A stretch of 64,000 nucleotides of DNA, taken from NCBI GenBank assembly GCA_030147805.1, contig JASBUR010000017.1, positions 62,001 to 126,000 of the forward strand, in the 5' to 3' direction. Positions 16,219 to 25,386 of this stretch are shown here, piece by piece. The translations under genes were made by a program, and so were the position numbers. This DNA is from Sphingomonadaceae bacterium. GTDB lineage: Bacteria > Pseudomonadota > Alphaproteobacteria > Sphingomonadales > Sphingomonadaceae. Numbering within the stretch: the stretch's first letter is position 1; each line of letters starts with the position of its first letter. The notes under the pieces are model-generated. The model saw only the letters and a program-made list of their open reading frames with translations, was not told the origin of the DNA and did no database searches.

Positions 16219-17082
16219 TCAGGCGGCCCCGCCGGCAAAATGCGCCGCGATCTGGCGCCGGCTGGCGATCCAGACGCCGGACCTGGCAGTGACGTGGCGG
16301 AGGAATTCCTCGAAGGCCCAGATGCGCCCCGGCCGGCCGATGATGCGCAAATGCAGTCCCAGCGACATCATTTTCGGATGGCCCTGCTCGCCCTCGCGGT
16401 AGAGCTGATCGAAGCTCTGCCGGGCATAGTCGAGCCATTGCGCCGGCGTCATCGCCGGGTCGGTCCACATCTTCATGTCGTTGGTGTCAAGCTGATAGGG
16501 CAGGATGACGATCGGCCTGCCGGGCACCGTCGTCCGATCCCAGAACGGCACGTCGCCCGAATAATCGTCCATATGATAATCGAAGCCCGCCTCGATCAGC
16601 AGGCGACGGGTATTGTCGGTGTGCAGATAGCGGCTGAGCCAGCCATAGGGGCGCACCCCGACGCTCTTCTCGATCGAGGTGACGGCGCGCGCGATGAAAT
16701 CGCGCTCCTGCGCCTCGTCCATCCTGAACTGGTGGACCCAGCGCCAGCCGTGGCTGACCGGCTCGTGCCCGAGCTCGGCGATGGCGGCCGCGATCTCGGG
16801 GTGATTTTCGAGACTCATCGCCGCGACGGTCCAGCTCGCCATCACGCCATAGTCGCGCAGCAGCTTCACGATGCGCGGCGCCCCGGCCTTGATGCCGTAG
16901 AGATAGTTGGATTCATTGCCGTAGTTGCGGATCGGCGACTTTAGGTGGATGCCAAGCTCGTCGACGGGCTCCATGCCGCGGTCGCCGCGCGCGATCGTCA
17001 TTTCGGAGCCCTCCTCGACGTTGACGACGATCGACAGCGCGATCTTCGCGCCGCCCGGCCAGTCGATGCGTTCGGGCTGCAT
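16219..17082 (-). CDS. Polysaccharide deacetylase-fold protein, PuuE allantoinase-like
   Basis: A 287-residue NodB-fold protein started at MQPERIDWPGGAK; its ATG overlaps the stop of the SDR gene (TGATG). The SHGWRW motif, MASWTVAAMSLENHPE and the absence of the full Asp-His-His metal set resemble PuuE-type allantoinases and related cyclic-amide hydrolases more than chitin deacetylases. It is last in a seven-gene operon with an amidase, so cleavage of an amide or ring amide in the unknown substrate is plausible. The substrate is not allantoin by any evidence here. Confidence 0.75.
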   Translation of the reverse strand: MQPERIDWPGGAKIALSIVVNVEEGSEMTIARGDRGMEPVDELGIHLKSPIRNYGNESNYLYGIKAGAPRIVKLLRDYGVMASWTVAAMSLENHPEIAAAIAELGHEPVSHGWRWVHQFRMDEAQERDFIARAVTSIEKSVGVRPYGWLSRYLHTDNTRRLLIEAGFDYHMDDYSGDVPFWDRTTVPGRPIVILPYQLDTNDMKMWTDPAMTPAQWLDYARQSFDQLYREGEQGHPKMMSLGLHLRIIGRPGRIWAFEEFLRHVTARSGVWIASRRQIAAHFAGGAA

Positions 17083-17882
17083 CAGTGCATCTCCTCGCCG
17101 CCGCTGACGTTGAGCGCCTCGCCGGTCACGTAGAAGGCGTCGTCCGACGCCAGCCAGGCGCAAGCCGCCGCGGTGTCCGACGGAAGGCCGGGCCGGCCCA
17201 TCGGGTTCTTTGCCGCCATGTTGGCGAGATAGGCCTCAACCGAAGCGAAGCCGAGCAGCTTCGAGAAATAGTCGTTCTGCTGTGCGCCGAGCCCGGTCGT
17301 CACATGATTGGGGCAGACGGCGTTGACGGTGATGCCATGCGCGCCGAGTTCGACCGCGGCGGCGCGCGTCAGCCCGATCATGCCGTGCTTGGAGCTCACA
17401 TAGGCGGGAAGATGCGGAAAGCCGGTCTTCGCCGCCTGGCTGGCGATGTTGATGATCCGTCCCCCCGCGCCGGCCGCGATCATCGCGCGCGCCGCCGCCT
17501 GCGTGCAGTAGAAGGCGCCCGACAGGTTGACGCGGATAACGAGGTCCCAGTCTTCGGGAGCGACCTCGAGCATCGGCTTCATCATGAAGCCGATGCCGGC
17601 ATTGTTGACCATGACGTCGAGGCGGCCGAGCCGGTCGACCGTCGCTGCGACCAGCGCGCTGCACTGCGCGGCGTCGGACACGTCGCAGGCGATCGTCTCG
17701 ACCCGCGCGCCACGCGCGCGCAGCTCAGCCGCCACCGCCCCAGACTCGTCATCGAGGCGCAGGTCGGAGACGACGCAGGTGGCGCCCTCGTCGGCGAAGC
17801 GCTGCAGGATACCCTGGCCGAGGCCGCGCTGCTTGCCCGATCCGGTGACGACGACGACCTTGCCGTCGAAGCGGCGCGTCAC
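17082..17882 (-). CDS. Short-chain dehydrogenase/reductase
   Basis: A 266-residue SDR. GTG is chosen as start because GTGA overlaps the stop of the preceding gene (17879-17882) and the protein then begins correctly with the Rossmann strand KVVVVTGSGKQRGLGQG. NNAG, a Ser in INIASQAA, and Tyr/Lys of YVSSK give the catalytic set. It probably oxidises a hydroxyl to a keto group with NAD(P). Operon position is sixth of seven. Confidence 0.88.
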   Translation of the reverse strand: MTRRFDGKVVVVTGSGKQRGLGQGILQRFADEGATCVVSDLRLDDESGAVAAELRARGARVETIACDVSDAAQCSALVAATVDRLGRLDVMVNNAGIGFMMKPMLEVAPEDWDLVIRVNLSGAFYCTQAAARAMIAAGAGGRIINIASQAAKTGFPHLPAYVSSKHGMIGLTRAAAVELGAHGITVNAVCPNHVTTGLGAQQNDYFSKLLGFASVEAYLANMAAKNPMGRPGLPSDTAAACAWLASDDAFYVTGEALNVSGGEEMH

Positions 17883-18187
17883 GCCAGCTGCTCGGTCAGG
17901 ATGAACTGCGGATGGTCGGCGAAGGCCTGGAATTCGGCGGCGACCTTCTGCATCGCGTCGTTGCCGACATCCTTGCCGAAATCGCCCATGTCGGCGACGT
18001 CGATGATCTCGACATAGCGATACGGCGGTGCGGCGTCGCTGCCGAGCAGGCCGGTGGCGCGATAGATCTGGAAGCCGTCGATCGAGGTCAGCGCGCGCAC
18101 ATTGGGCAGGTCGCGGGTTCGCGCCCATTCCTCATAGGCGGCGACGTCGGTGCCGGGCTTCAGATTGAACAGCACGATGATGCGCAC
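17879..18187 (-). CDS. REDY/HapK-like small protein
   Basis: A 102-residue protein of the dimeric alpha/beta-barrel type resembling the REDY-like HapK family (MRIIVLFNLKPGTDVAAYEEWARTRDLPN pattern). HapK proteins were named from a prodigiosin-like cluster; in catabolic clusters the role is unknown. It lies 12 bp after the amidase stop and overlaps the SDR start. Confidence 0.65.
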   Translation of the reverse strand: MRIIVLFNLKPGTDVAAYEEWARTRDLPNVRALTSIDGFQIYRATGLLGSDAAPPYRYVEIIDVADMGDFGKDVGNDAMQKVAAEFQAFADHPQFILTEQLA

Positions 18188-18199
18188 GGGGCGTCTCCT

Positions 18200-19519
18200 T
18201 CAGGCATAAGCAGGGGGCGGGGCATAGGCATTGAGCGCGGCATCGAGCCGCGCCGCAAGATCGAACAACGCCGCTTCCGATCCCGGGCGTCCGACGAGCT
18301 GCACCGCGACGGGCAGGCCGTCACCGTCCCAGCCGGCGGGCAGCGACAGCGCCGGCAGGCCGGCGATGTTGGCGAGGCCGGTGAAGTCGGCCTGGCTGAC
18401 CGGCGCCTGGCCGTGCGCAAAGGCGCCCTGCGGCGCGGTCGGCATCAGGATGGCCTCGGCATCGAGCAGCACGGCGCGCAGCCGCGCCGCAGCCGCGTCG
18501 AGCGTTGCGCGCCCCTTCGCCATCGCCGCGTCGTCGAACTTCGCCGCGAAGCCCAGATAGGAACGGAAGCGCTCGGAGAAGCCGCCGGGATCGCTTGCAA
18601 CCTCGGGAAAATGCAGCGGCGCCTCGCGCGCCGCTTCGACGAAACCGGCAAGACGGATCTTCACGAGGTCGATGTCGGGCGCGGCGAAGTGCTGGACCTT
18701 GACGCCGAGGCCTTCGAGCAGGTCGGCGGCGAGCGCGTAGGCGCGCTGCACGGCGGGATCCATGTCATGGGCGTCGACCACCGACAGGCGGGCGACCTTG
18801 CCTATCGGCTCGGCCGGCGCCAGCGGCGCCAGCGCCGCCATCACCGCGCGCAGATCGGCGATCGATCGCGCCAGCGGGCCGATGCTGTCGAGGCGCGCGG
18901 CGAGCGACACCAGCCCGGTGTCGGGCACCAGCCCGTGGGTCGGCTTCAGCCCGTACACGCCATTATAGGCGGCCGGGATGCGTACCGAGCCGAGCGTGTC
19001 GGTGCCGAGCGCGGCGACGCACAGGCCGGCGGCCACCGCCACGCCGCTGCCGCCCGACGAGCCGCCGGGCGAATAGCCGCGGCGGTGCGGGTTCATCGCG
19101 ATGCCATAGGCCTCGTTGTCGGTGCTCGCGCCGAGCGCCGCCTCGTGCATGTTGAGGTTGCCGAGGACGATCGCGCCGGCGGTTCGCAGCCGGGTGACCA
19201 CCTCGGCGTCGCGCATCGCGACCGCCGCCCGCCGCGCCGCCACGCCGGCGTTGGTGGCAAGCCCCGCCACGTCGATATTGGCCTTGATCGCGACAGGCAC
19301 GCCTTCGAGCGCTGCCGGCGCGCCGGCGAGGAAGCGCCGGCCGCTTTCGTCGGCGGCGGCGAGCGCCGCGGTGCGATCGACCTGCGTGTAGGCGCGCAGC
19401 ACCGGGTCGTAGGCGTCGATGCGCCCCAGATAATGGTCGACGACCGCGCGTGGCGTCAGCGCTCCGCGCCGGTAGGCGTCGGTCAGCGCGGCGATCGAGA
19501 GGCGATGGACGTCGGTCAC
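18200..19519 (-). CDS. Amidase-signature hydrolase
   Basis: A 439-residue amidase-signature enzyme. The Ser-Ser-Lys triad is visible: Lys79 in VAIKANIDV, the Gly/Ser-rich PGGSSGGSG at 151-159, and the nucleophile Ser178 in GTDTLGSVRIPA. It hydrolyses a carboxamide to acid and ammonia or amine. Its start overlaps the ligase stop by ATGA, and the product acid could be the ligase substrate. No signal peptide, so cytoplasmic. Transamidosome GatA is less likely because no gatC/gatB is nearby. Confidence 0.88.
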   Translation of the reverse strand: MTDVHRLSIAALTDAYRRGALTPRAVVDHYLGRIDAYDPVLRAYTQVDRTAALAAADESGRRFLAGAPAALEGVPVAIKANIDVAGLATNAGVAARRAAVAMRDAEVVTRLRTAGAIVLGNLNMHEAALGASTDNEAYGIAMNPHRRGYSPGGSSGGSGVAVAAGLCVAALGTDTLGSVRIPAAYNGVYGLKPTHGLVPDTGLVSLAARLDSIGPLARSIADLRAVMAALAPLAPAEPIGKVARLSVVDAHDMDPAVQRAYALAADLLEGLGVKVQHFAAPDIDLVKIRLAGFVEAAREAPLHFPEVASDPGGFSERFRSYLGFAAKFDDAAMAKGRATLDAAAARLRAVLLDAEAILMPTAPQGAFAHGQAPVSQADFTGLANIAGLPALSLPAGWDGDGLPVAVQLVGRPGSEAALFDLAARLDAALNAYAPPPAYA

Positions 19520-20913
19520 AGCTTGCGCTCGTCGATCAGGCGGATCGGCTTCTGCCGCACGTCGATCTGCGTGAGTTGGGCGGTGGCGCCGGGCGCGACC
19601 AGCTCGACGCCGACCTCGACCGACAGGCCGCGGCGCAGCAGGTCGGCGAGCTCGCCGCGCGCGTCGCCAGATGCCGTTCCGCGGCCGCCGCGATGCTCCA
19701 TGATCACCAGCATCTCGTCACGGCCGGCGGCATCGCGGCTGACACGGCAGACATATTCGCCGGTCACGTCGCCGCGCTTCTCGATCAGCGCGCCGATGGC
19801 GTGCGGGAAGACGTTGATGCCGCGCAGCTTGACCATATTGTCCGAGCGGCCGAGGAAGCCCTCGATGCGCCGGAATGCCATGCCGGTCGCGTTGTCGTCG
19901 GTACGATAGGCCGAGACATCGTGCGTGTTGAAGCGGATGCACGGCGCGAGGTCGTCCTTGTAGAGGCAGGTGACGACCATATCGCCCTTCTGGCCGTCGG
20001 CGACCGGCGTGCCGTCGTCGACGTCGAGCAGCTCGAGATATTGCGCGTCCTCCCAGACATAGAGGCCGTCGCGCTCGGGGCCTTCGCCAGCGATCGAGCC
20101 GGTGTCGCCCACCCCGTACCAGTCGTAGGCCTTCGCGCCGCCCCAGGCCTGCTCGACGCTCGACCGGTCCTCGGTGCCGAGGTGGCCGAGAATCATGCGG
20201 ATGCGGATATCCTCGCCGGGCGTCAGCCCTTCCGCCTCTGCGACCTCGGCGAGCTTCCTGATGTAGTCGACGAAGCCGACGAGCACGCTGACCTTGAAGT
20301 CGGCCATCAGCCGCACCTGCGTCGCCGAGCGCGTCTCGATGCCAGTGCCCGCCGACAGGAACAGCGAGTTGGTGAAGTGCAGGAACGCCTCGCGGATATA
20401 ATGGCCGCCGTTGATCATGCCGTGGCCGTAGACCGATTGCACGATGTCCTCGGGCCGCAGTCCCTGCCAGCGGTACATGCGTGCGACGAGCAGATTGCCG
20501 ACCTCGCGCCCCTTCGGCCCGAACATCAGCACCTGCGGCTTGCCGGTCGTGCCCGAGGTGGTGTGCAGCACCGCCGGCGGGCGGCCCGACGACGCGTCGA
20601 TGCCGGCGAAGTCGCCATAGGGCGGATGCGCCTCGATCGACGCCATGAGGTCAGACTTGTCGTAGGTCGGCAGCCGGGTGATGTCGTCGAGCCCGCGAAC
20701 GTCGCCCGGCTCGAGGCCCTGTGCCGACCACAGCCGCCGATAGAAGGGGACCTCCCAGCCACGCTTCATCAACCGGGTGAACTGCGCTTCCTGGATCGAG
20801 CGCAGCTCGTCGCGGCTCATGCCGGTGTAACGCCGCGTGAAGGCGTCGCCGATCGGATAGTCGCTCAGCAGCTGCTGGGTATCGAGCGCCTCGAAATAGG
20901 TCGGAAAGGTCAT
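19516..20913 (-). CDS. Phenylacetate-CoA ligase-like AMP-forming enzyme
   Basis: A 465-residue adenylate-forming enzyme of the PaaK family, started at MTFPTYFEALDTQQLL where ATGA overlaps the previous stop. The ATP loop is HTTSGTTGKPQV; the A8-like region GRSDNMVKLRGINVFP and a C-terminal ligase subdomain follow. It should activate an aromatic or cyclic carboxylic acid with ATP and CoA. Substrate unknown; the context lacks the paaABCDE ring epoxidase, so phenylacetate itself is unlikely. Confidence 0.85.
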   Translation of the reverse strand: MTFPTYFEALDTQQLLSDYPIGDAFTRRYTGMSRDELRSIQEAQFTRLMKRGWEVPFYRRLWSAQGLEPGDVRGLDDITRLPTYDKSDLMASIEAHPPYGDFAGIDASSGRPPAVLHTTSGTTGKPQVLMFGPKGREVGNLLVARMYRWQGLRPEDIVQSVYGHGMINGGHYIREAFLHFTNSLFLSAGTGIETRSATQVRLMADFKVSVLVGFVDYIRKLAEVAEAEGLTPGEDIRIRMILGHLGTEDRSSVEQAWGGAKAYDWYGVGDTGSIAGEGPERDGLYVWEDAQYLELLDVDDGTPVADGQKGDMVVTCLYKDDLAPCIRFNTHDVSAYRTDDNATGMAFRRIEGFLGRSDNMVKLRGINVFPHAIGALIEKRGDVTGEYVCRVSRDAAGRDEMLVIMEHRGGRGTASGDARGELADLLRRGLSVEVGVELVAPGATAQLTQIDVRQKPIRLIDERKL

Positions 20914-22223
20914 GCGGCCTCGTTGGCGAGATAGGCTTCGGGAGCGGTGAACAGGCGGCCGTCGGCGACCGGCTCGGCAGCGAGCTCGGCGCAGAAGGCG
21001 AGCTTTGCCGCCTGCTGCGCCTCGGTCAGCGGGTTGGCGGGATGACCGAGCGTCGCCGGGATATCGACGGCGAAGCGCCGTCCGTCCTTCAGCTCGACCT
21101 CGAGCCGTTGCGGTGACAGCGCGTTGGGATCGGGGTTGGCGTCGACGACGATGGCGAGCCGCGCGCCGAGCGCGCGGAGCGCCGGATCGCCGAAGGTCGC
21201 GTCGGTGAAGCGGCGCGGATCGATGCGGCCGTCGACCAGCATCAGCGCCGCAAGCAGCCGCAGGCACAGCCGCGCATAGGCAATGGTCATGCCGTCGACC
21301 CACGGGCGGCCGACCAGCCGGTCGGTGAGCGGAGGCACGCGCGCGGTCATCGCCGCGATGTCATCCGCGGCGAAGCGATGTTCGGCGCGCAGCGCGGCGA
21401 GCGTGCTCAACACCGCGTGGCTGGCGCGGCCCGACGGATAGGGTTTCACGCTGATCTCGGCGATGCGCCAGGCCGTGCCGAGGTCGCCCGTGTAGCTCGC
21501 GAGATCACCGGCGTCGAAAAGCTTGAAGTAGCCGAAGGGGCCTTCGAGCGCGTCCTGCGGGCCGGCGAGGTCGAAGCTCGCAAGGTCGACCGCGGTGACC
21601 GCGGCGCGCGCGGCGGCGGCAATCTGCAGCGGCAGCGCGACCGAGCCTTCGACATGCGCCTGCATCGTGCCCTGCGCCTGGCTGTAGGCGAGGCCGAGCA
21701 CGTCGCCGAGGCGCTCGCGCGGCAGGCCGTCGATCCGCGCCGCGGCGAGCGCCGCGCCGATCAACCCCGCCGTCGCCGGCCGGAAGAAGGTCAGCCCGCT
21801 GGTCGCGGCGAGGCCGAGCCCCGCGGCGATGTCGACGCCGACGCACAGCGCCTCCAGCGCCTCGTCGACGGTGCAGCCGCCGCGCCGGTCGATGACAGCG
21901 AGCAAGGTCGCCGTCACCACCGACATCGCATGGACGACTGCCGGCTCGTGAACGGCATCCCATTCGAGACAGTGGATCTGGAAGCCATTGACGAAGGCGG
22001 CGGCGGGGGCGGGCAGCCGTTGCGACCGTCCGATCACCCGGCAACCGCCGTCCCGCCCCCAGCCGATCGCTGCGGCGAGTACGCCGTCGGCGCCGGGGGC
22101 GGTCGAGCCGGCCATCCCCACCGCGAGCGTGTCGCCCAGCAGCCGCCGCGCCGCCGCGGTCGCCGCCGGCGGCAGCGCGTGGCGCGCCGCGGCAAAGTCG
22201 AGGAGGCGGGCGGTCGGGCTCAT
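20910..22223 (-). CDS. MmgE/PrpD family protein (copy 2)
   Basis: A 437-residue MmgE/PrpD protein started at MSPTARLLDFAAARH. The family includes 2-methylcitrate dehydratase and cis-aconitate decarboxylase. Typical features are GFQIHCLEWDAVHEPAVVHAMSVV and the KPYPSGRASHAVL stretch. It overlaps the genes on both sides by four bases. It is divergent from the other MmgE/PrpD gene upstream, so the two may form a heteromer or act on different intermediates. Confidence 0.83.
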   Translation of the reverse strand: MSPTARLLDFAAARHALPPAATAAARRLLGDTLAVGMAGSTAPGADGVLAAAIGWGRDGGCRVIGRSQRLPAPAAAFVNGFQIHCLEWDAVHEPAVVHAMSVVTATLLAVIDRRGGCTVDEALEALCVGVDIAAGLGLAATSGLTFFRPATAGLIGAALAAARIDGLPRERLGDVLGLAYSQAQGTMQAHVEGSVALPLQIAAAARAAVTAVDLASFDLAGPQDALEGPFGYFKLFDAGDLASYTGDLGTAWRIAEISVKPYPSGRASHAVLSTLAALRAEHRFAADDIAAMTARVPPLTDRLVGRPWVDGMTIAYARLCLRLLAALMLVDGRIDPRRFTDATFGDPALRALGARLAIVVDANPDPNALSPQRLEVELKDGRRFAVDIPATLGHPANPLTEAQQAAKLAFCAELAAEPVADGRLFTAPEAYLANEAA

Positions 22224-23476
22224 GCCAGCCACCGCCGCAGCAGCTCGCCGATCGCTGCCGCGCTGCCGTCGAGATCGCCGTCGAGCGCGAGGTCGACCGC
22301 CCGGTCGCCCTCCGCCGCCGAAAGACCGCCCCAGCCGATCAGCGCGCGCGCCTTGGCGACGACGCCGGCGGCGTCGAGCGGGCGTTCGGGGTCGCCGCGC
22401 GCATCCGCCAGCTCGACGCGGCGGTCGCCAGCCTCGACGCGCGCGCCGAAATGTGCGGGGAAGCGCGCCGTCATCGCCGCGTCCTCGACGACGCGCACCC
22501 GCGCGCGCGCCGATGCGAGCGCCGGATCGGCGATCGCCTCGGGCTCGAAATCCGCGAGCTGCGGGTCGCCGCGCAGCGCCACCACCGCGACCGCGTGCTG
22601 CAACGAGAATTTTGCCTCGGCGGCGGTCCGCGGGTCGGGCTGGTCGCAAAAGGTGAGCGCGTCACGGTAGGTGGCGACCGTCAGCGGCCCGTCGAGCGCG
22701 CCACCTGCCTTGAGCTCGAGCGCCGCGTCGATCGCCGGATGGGTGTGGCGGCAGGCCGCCCACGGCTTGAAGCTGACGTCGTGGATTCGCCACCGGCCGC
22801 CGCCGAGCAGCCGCTCGGGCTGGGGCGCCCGGCAGGTCGCCGCGAACAGGCCGAGCGGCCCTTCGAGGATCGCCTCCGGCCCGGTCAGCCCATGCGCGGC
22901 GTAGCGCGCCGCGGCGAGGCCGGTCGTCCGCGCATGGTCGATGTGCCATTGCTTCGCGGTGACGGGCTCGAGTCGCATCTGCCACAGCCCGCCGGTCACC
23001 GAGCCGGCGAGGCCGAGCGCCGCGGTGAGCCCCGCTTCGTCGAGGTCGAGCAGGCTGCCGGCGGCGGCCGCCGCTGCGAAGGTCCCCGCGGTCGCGCTGT
23101 TGTGGAAGAAGCGGTAGTGGTGTGCGTCGAGTGCCGAGCCGATGCCGATCGCCGCCTCGTAACCGCGCACCGCGGCGGCGAGCAACTGCCGAAAGGCCAC
23201 TCCCGGCTTCGCGTCGAGCACCGCCGGCCACACCACCGGGCCGGGATGCAGGATCGCGGCGCGGTGAACATCGTCCATTTCGAGCCAGTTGCCGAGCAGG
23301 GCCGCCCTGGCGATCGGATCGGCGGCGGCCGCCGCGACCGGCGAGCGGCGTGCCCCGGCGACGCAGCCGAGCCAATCGAGCAGGTGCAGGCGCGCCCGCG
23401 CCAGGCTGGCGTCGTCGACCGGCAGCGCGAGGCGGCGCGCGAGCTGGCGGGTCAGGCTGGGCGACGGGTCGGCCAA
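22220..23476 (-). CDS. MmgE/PrpD family protein (copy 1)
   Basis: First gene of the seven-gene minus-strand operon, about 418 residues from a TTG at 23474-23476. An ATG at 23563 is in frame, but the extra 29 residues look unrelated and would cover the GntR operator at 23500-23511, so a start inside the operator's downstream side is preferred; this is uncertain. Motifs LDWLGCVAG, NWLEMDDVHRAAILHPG and FKPWAACRHTHP fit the MmgE/PrpD fold, with a dehydratase/decarboxylase-type active-site region. Stop overlaps the next gene by ATGA. Confidence 0.75.
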   Translation of the reverse strand: MADPSPSLTRQLARRLALPVDDASLARARLHLLDWLGCVAGARRSPVAAAAADPIARAALLGNWLEMDDVHRAAILHPGPVVWPAVLDAKPGVAFRQLLAAAVRGYEAAIGIGSALDAHHYRFFHNSATAGTFAAAAAAGSLLDLDEAGLTAALGLAGSVTGGLWQMRLEPVTAKQWHIDHARTTGLAAARYAAHGLTGPEAILEGPLGLFAATCRAPQPERLLGGGRWRIHDVSFKPWAACRHTHPAIDAALELKAGGALDGPLTVATYRDALTFCDQPDPRTAAEAKFSLQHAVAVVALRGDPQLADFEPEAIADPALASARARVRVVEDAAMTARFPAHFGARVEAGDRRVELADARGDPERPLDAAGVVAKARALIGWGGLSAAEGDRAVDLALDGDLDGSAAAIGELLRRWLA

Positions 23477-23499
23477 GGGCGCTGGGTCTCTGTGAAAAG

Positions 23500-23511
23500 T
23501 TGTCCGGACAT
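23500..23511. promoter_or_regulatory. GntR operator copy 1 (TTGTCCGGACAT)
   Basis: A near-perfect palindrome in the divergent promoter of the MmgE/PrpD operon and gntR, 64 bp from the gntR ATG. It differs from the consensus TTGTCCGGACAA at one end. Five further copies lie in other divergent promoters of this locus. Confidence 0.75.
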
Positions 23512-23574
23512 ATTGAGATGTTTCGCGATCGCGATCAACTGTCGCATAAGCGGTGCAAGCCATCGAGGGAGCCT

Positions 23575-24309
23575 ATGTCCGATCGCCGCCCGAGCAAGGA
23601 ACCGCGTTATGCCCAGGTCGCCGCCGACCTGCGCGCCGCCATCCGCCGCGGCGACTTCGGGACCGACCAGCAGATACCGACCGAAGCCGAGCTGTGCGCG
23701 ACCTACAGCGTCAGCCGCTTCACGGTGCGCGAGGCGTTGCGCCAGCTGCAGAATGAGCGGCTGATCCGCCGCAAGCGCGGCTCGGGCACCGTCGTCGAGT
23801 CGAACGGCGGCGATGCCTATCGCCAGTCGCTGTCCGACGTGAACGAGATCCTGCAATATGCCGCCGGCTCGACCTTCGAGTTCGAGCCCAAGGGCGAGGT
23901 GGTGCTGACGACGAAGCGCGCGCGCGAACTCGGCGTCGCGGCGGGTGAGCGCTGGTTCCTGTTCAGCGGCCTGCGAATGATGGCGGGCCACCACCGGCCG
24001 ATCGCCGCGACCGAAGCCTATGTCCACCGCGACTTCGCCTCCGTCGTGGGCAAGCTGCGTCCCGAGGGCACGATCTTCCGCCAGCTCGAGCAGCTGGCGG
24101 GGCGCCACGTGGCGCGAATCACGCAGGACATCCGTGCGATCGGCGCCAGTGCCATCGACGCGGCGATGCTCGGCATTCCGCGCCGCAGCCCCTGTCTCCG
24201 CATCGTGCGCGCCTATTTCGATCCCGACGGCCAGCCGCTCGAGGTGTCGGTGAGCGTGCATCCGGGCGACCTCTTCACCTATTCGATGCACATCGACGCC
24301 GACGCCTAG
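23575..24309 (+). CDS. GntR family regulator, HutC/UTRA type
   Basis: A 244-residue regulator with a good ribosome site (GAGGGA) before ATG 23575. Residues about 10-75 are a GntR winged helix (PTEAELCATYSVSRFTVREALRQL), and the rest is a UTRA effector domain. It is the only GntR gene in the locus and probably binds the TTGTCCGGACAA sites, repressing until a pathway intermediate binds the UTRA domain. Its stop overlaps the convergent CaiB stop (CTAG). Confidence 0.9.
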   Translation: MSDRRPSKEPRYAQVAADLRAAIRRGDFGTDQQIPTEAELCATYSVSRFTVREALRQLQNERLIRRKRGSGTVVESNGGDAYRQSLSDVNEILQYAAGSTFEFEPKGEVVLTTKRARELGVAAGERWFLFSGLRMMAGHHRPIAATEAYVHRDFASVVGKLRPEGTIFRQLEQLAGRHVARITQDIRAIGASAIDAAMLGIPRRSPCLRIVRAYFDPDGQPLEVSVSVHPGDLFTYSMHIDADA

Positions 24310-25385
24310 GCGCGGTCGGGCGCGGGTTGCGGCGACCACGCCGGTTCGCCCGCGAAGCGGATCGCTGGTGCGATGTGGTGCGCGCCGTCGGCTTCGACCA
24401 GCAGCCCGCGCTCGGCGACGTTCGGCTGTGCCAGCGCTTCGGCGAAATCGAGCACAGGCGCGAAGGCAACGTCCTTGTCGTGGAACCAGGCTTCCCATTC
24501 GTCGCGGCTCCGCGTCGCGAAGGTCTCGGTGAGGAAGGCGATCAGCGGCGCCTGCGGCGTGCCGGCGTCGGCCTCGCCGAGCGCGATCAGGTCGGGGCGC
24601 CCAAGCGCCTCGAGCAGGTTGCGCACGAACTTGAGCTCGCGCCCGCCGAGCGCGACGTGGCGGCCGTCGGCGGTGCGGTAGACATTGTAGAAGCCGGCGC
24701 CGCCGAGCGAGCGCTGCTCCTGCGATCGCGGCGCGGCGCCGCCGGCGATCGCGCTGCCGGCGATGTGGCTGCACCAGGGCAGAAGGCTGTCGAACATCGC
24801 GACGTCGACATAGTCGCCGCGCCCGCTGCGCTCGCGGCCGAGCAGCGCCATCAGCACCGCCGACAGGCCGGTGAGCCCGGCGGCAACGTCGGCGGCAGGA
24901 ACGCCGGGCACCGCGGGCGGTCCGTCGGCGGTGTCGTTGACCGACAGGAAGCCGGCGAGTGCCTGCACGGCAAGGTCGTGCGCGGGATGGTCGCTGAGCG
25001 CTCCCGCCTGGCCGAACGCCGAGATCGAGGCATAGACGATGCGCGGGTTGCGCGCCGCGACCGCCGCATAATCGAAGCCGAGCCGCTTCATCACGCCCGG
25101 TCGGAATCCCTCGACGAAGACGTCGGCGTCGTCGACCAGCGCCCACAGCGCCGCGCGGCCGGCGTCGGTCTTCAGGTCGAGCGTCACTGCGCGCTTGCCG
25201 CGGTTGAGGTTGCGGAACCACACTGACTGGCCGGCCTCGAAGGGCGCCATGTCGCGCGCGGGATCGCCCGCGGCAGGCTCGACCTTGACGACCTCGGCGC
25301 CCTGGTCCGCCATCATGACGGTCAGCATCGGCCCCGGCAGGAACAGCGACAGGTCGACGACCTTGATGCCCGACAGCTTTCCCAC
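24306..25385 (-). CDS. CaiB/BaiF family CoA-transferase (copy B)
   Basis: A 359-residue type III CoA-transferase. GTG 25385 is chosen because an AAGAAGG ribosome site precedes it and the family start MGKLSGIKVVDLSLFLPGP follows. The catalytic Asp lies in HPAHDLAVQALAGF. These enzymes move CoA between carboxylic acids, often working as heterodimers from adjacent genes, as in BbsEF. It is one base from the other CaiB gene, which suggests such a pair. Last gene of its operon. Confidence 0.86.
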   Translation of the reverse strand: MGKLSGIKVVDLSLFLPGPMLTVMMADQGAEVVKVEPAAGDPARDMAPFEAGQSVWFRNLNRGKRAVTLDLKTDAGRAALWALVDDADVFVEGFRPGVMKRLGFDYAAVAARNPRIVYASISAFGQAGALSDHPAHDLAVQALAGFLSVNDTADGPPAVPGVPAADVAAGLTGLSAVLMALLGRERSGRGDYVDVAMFDSLLPWCSHIAGSAIAGGAAPRSQEQRSLGGAGFYNVYRTADGRHVALGGRELKFVRNLLEALGRPDLIALGEADAGTPQAPLIAFLTETFATRSRDEWEAWFHDKDVAFAPVLDFAEALAQPNVAERGLLVEADGAHHIAPAIRFAGEPAWSPQPAPDRA

Positions 25386-25386
25386 C

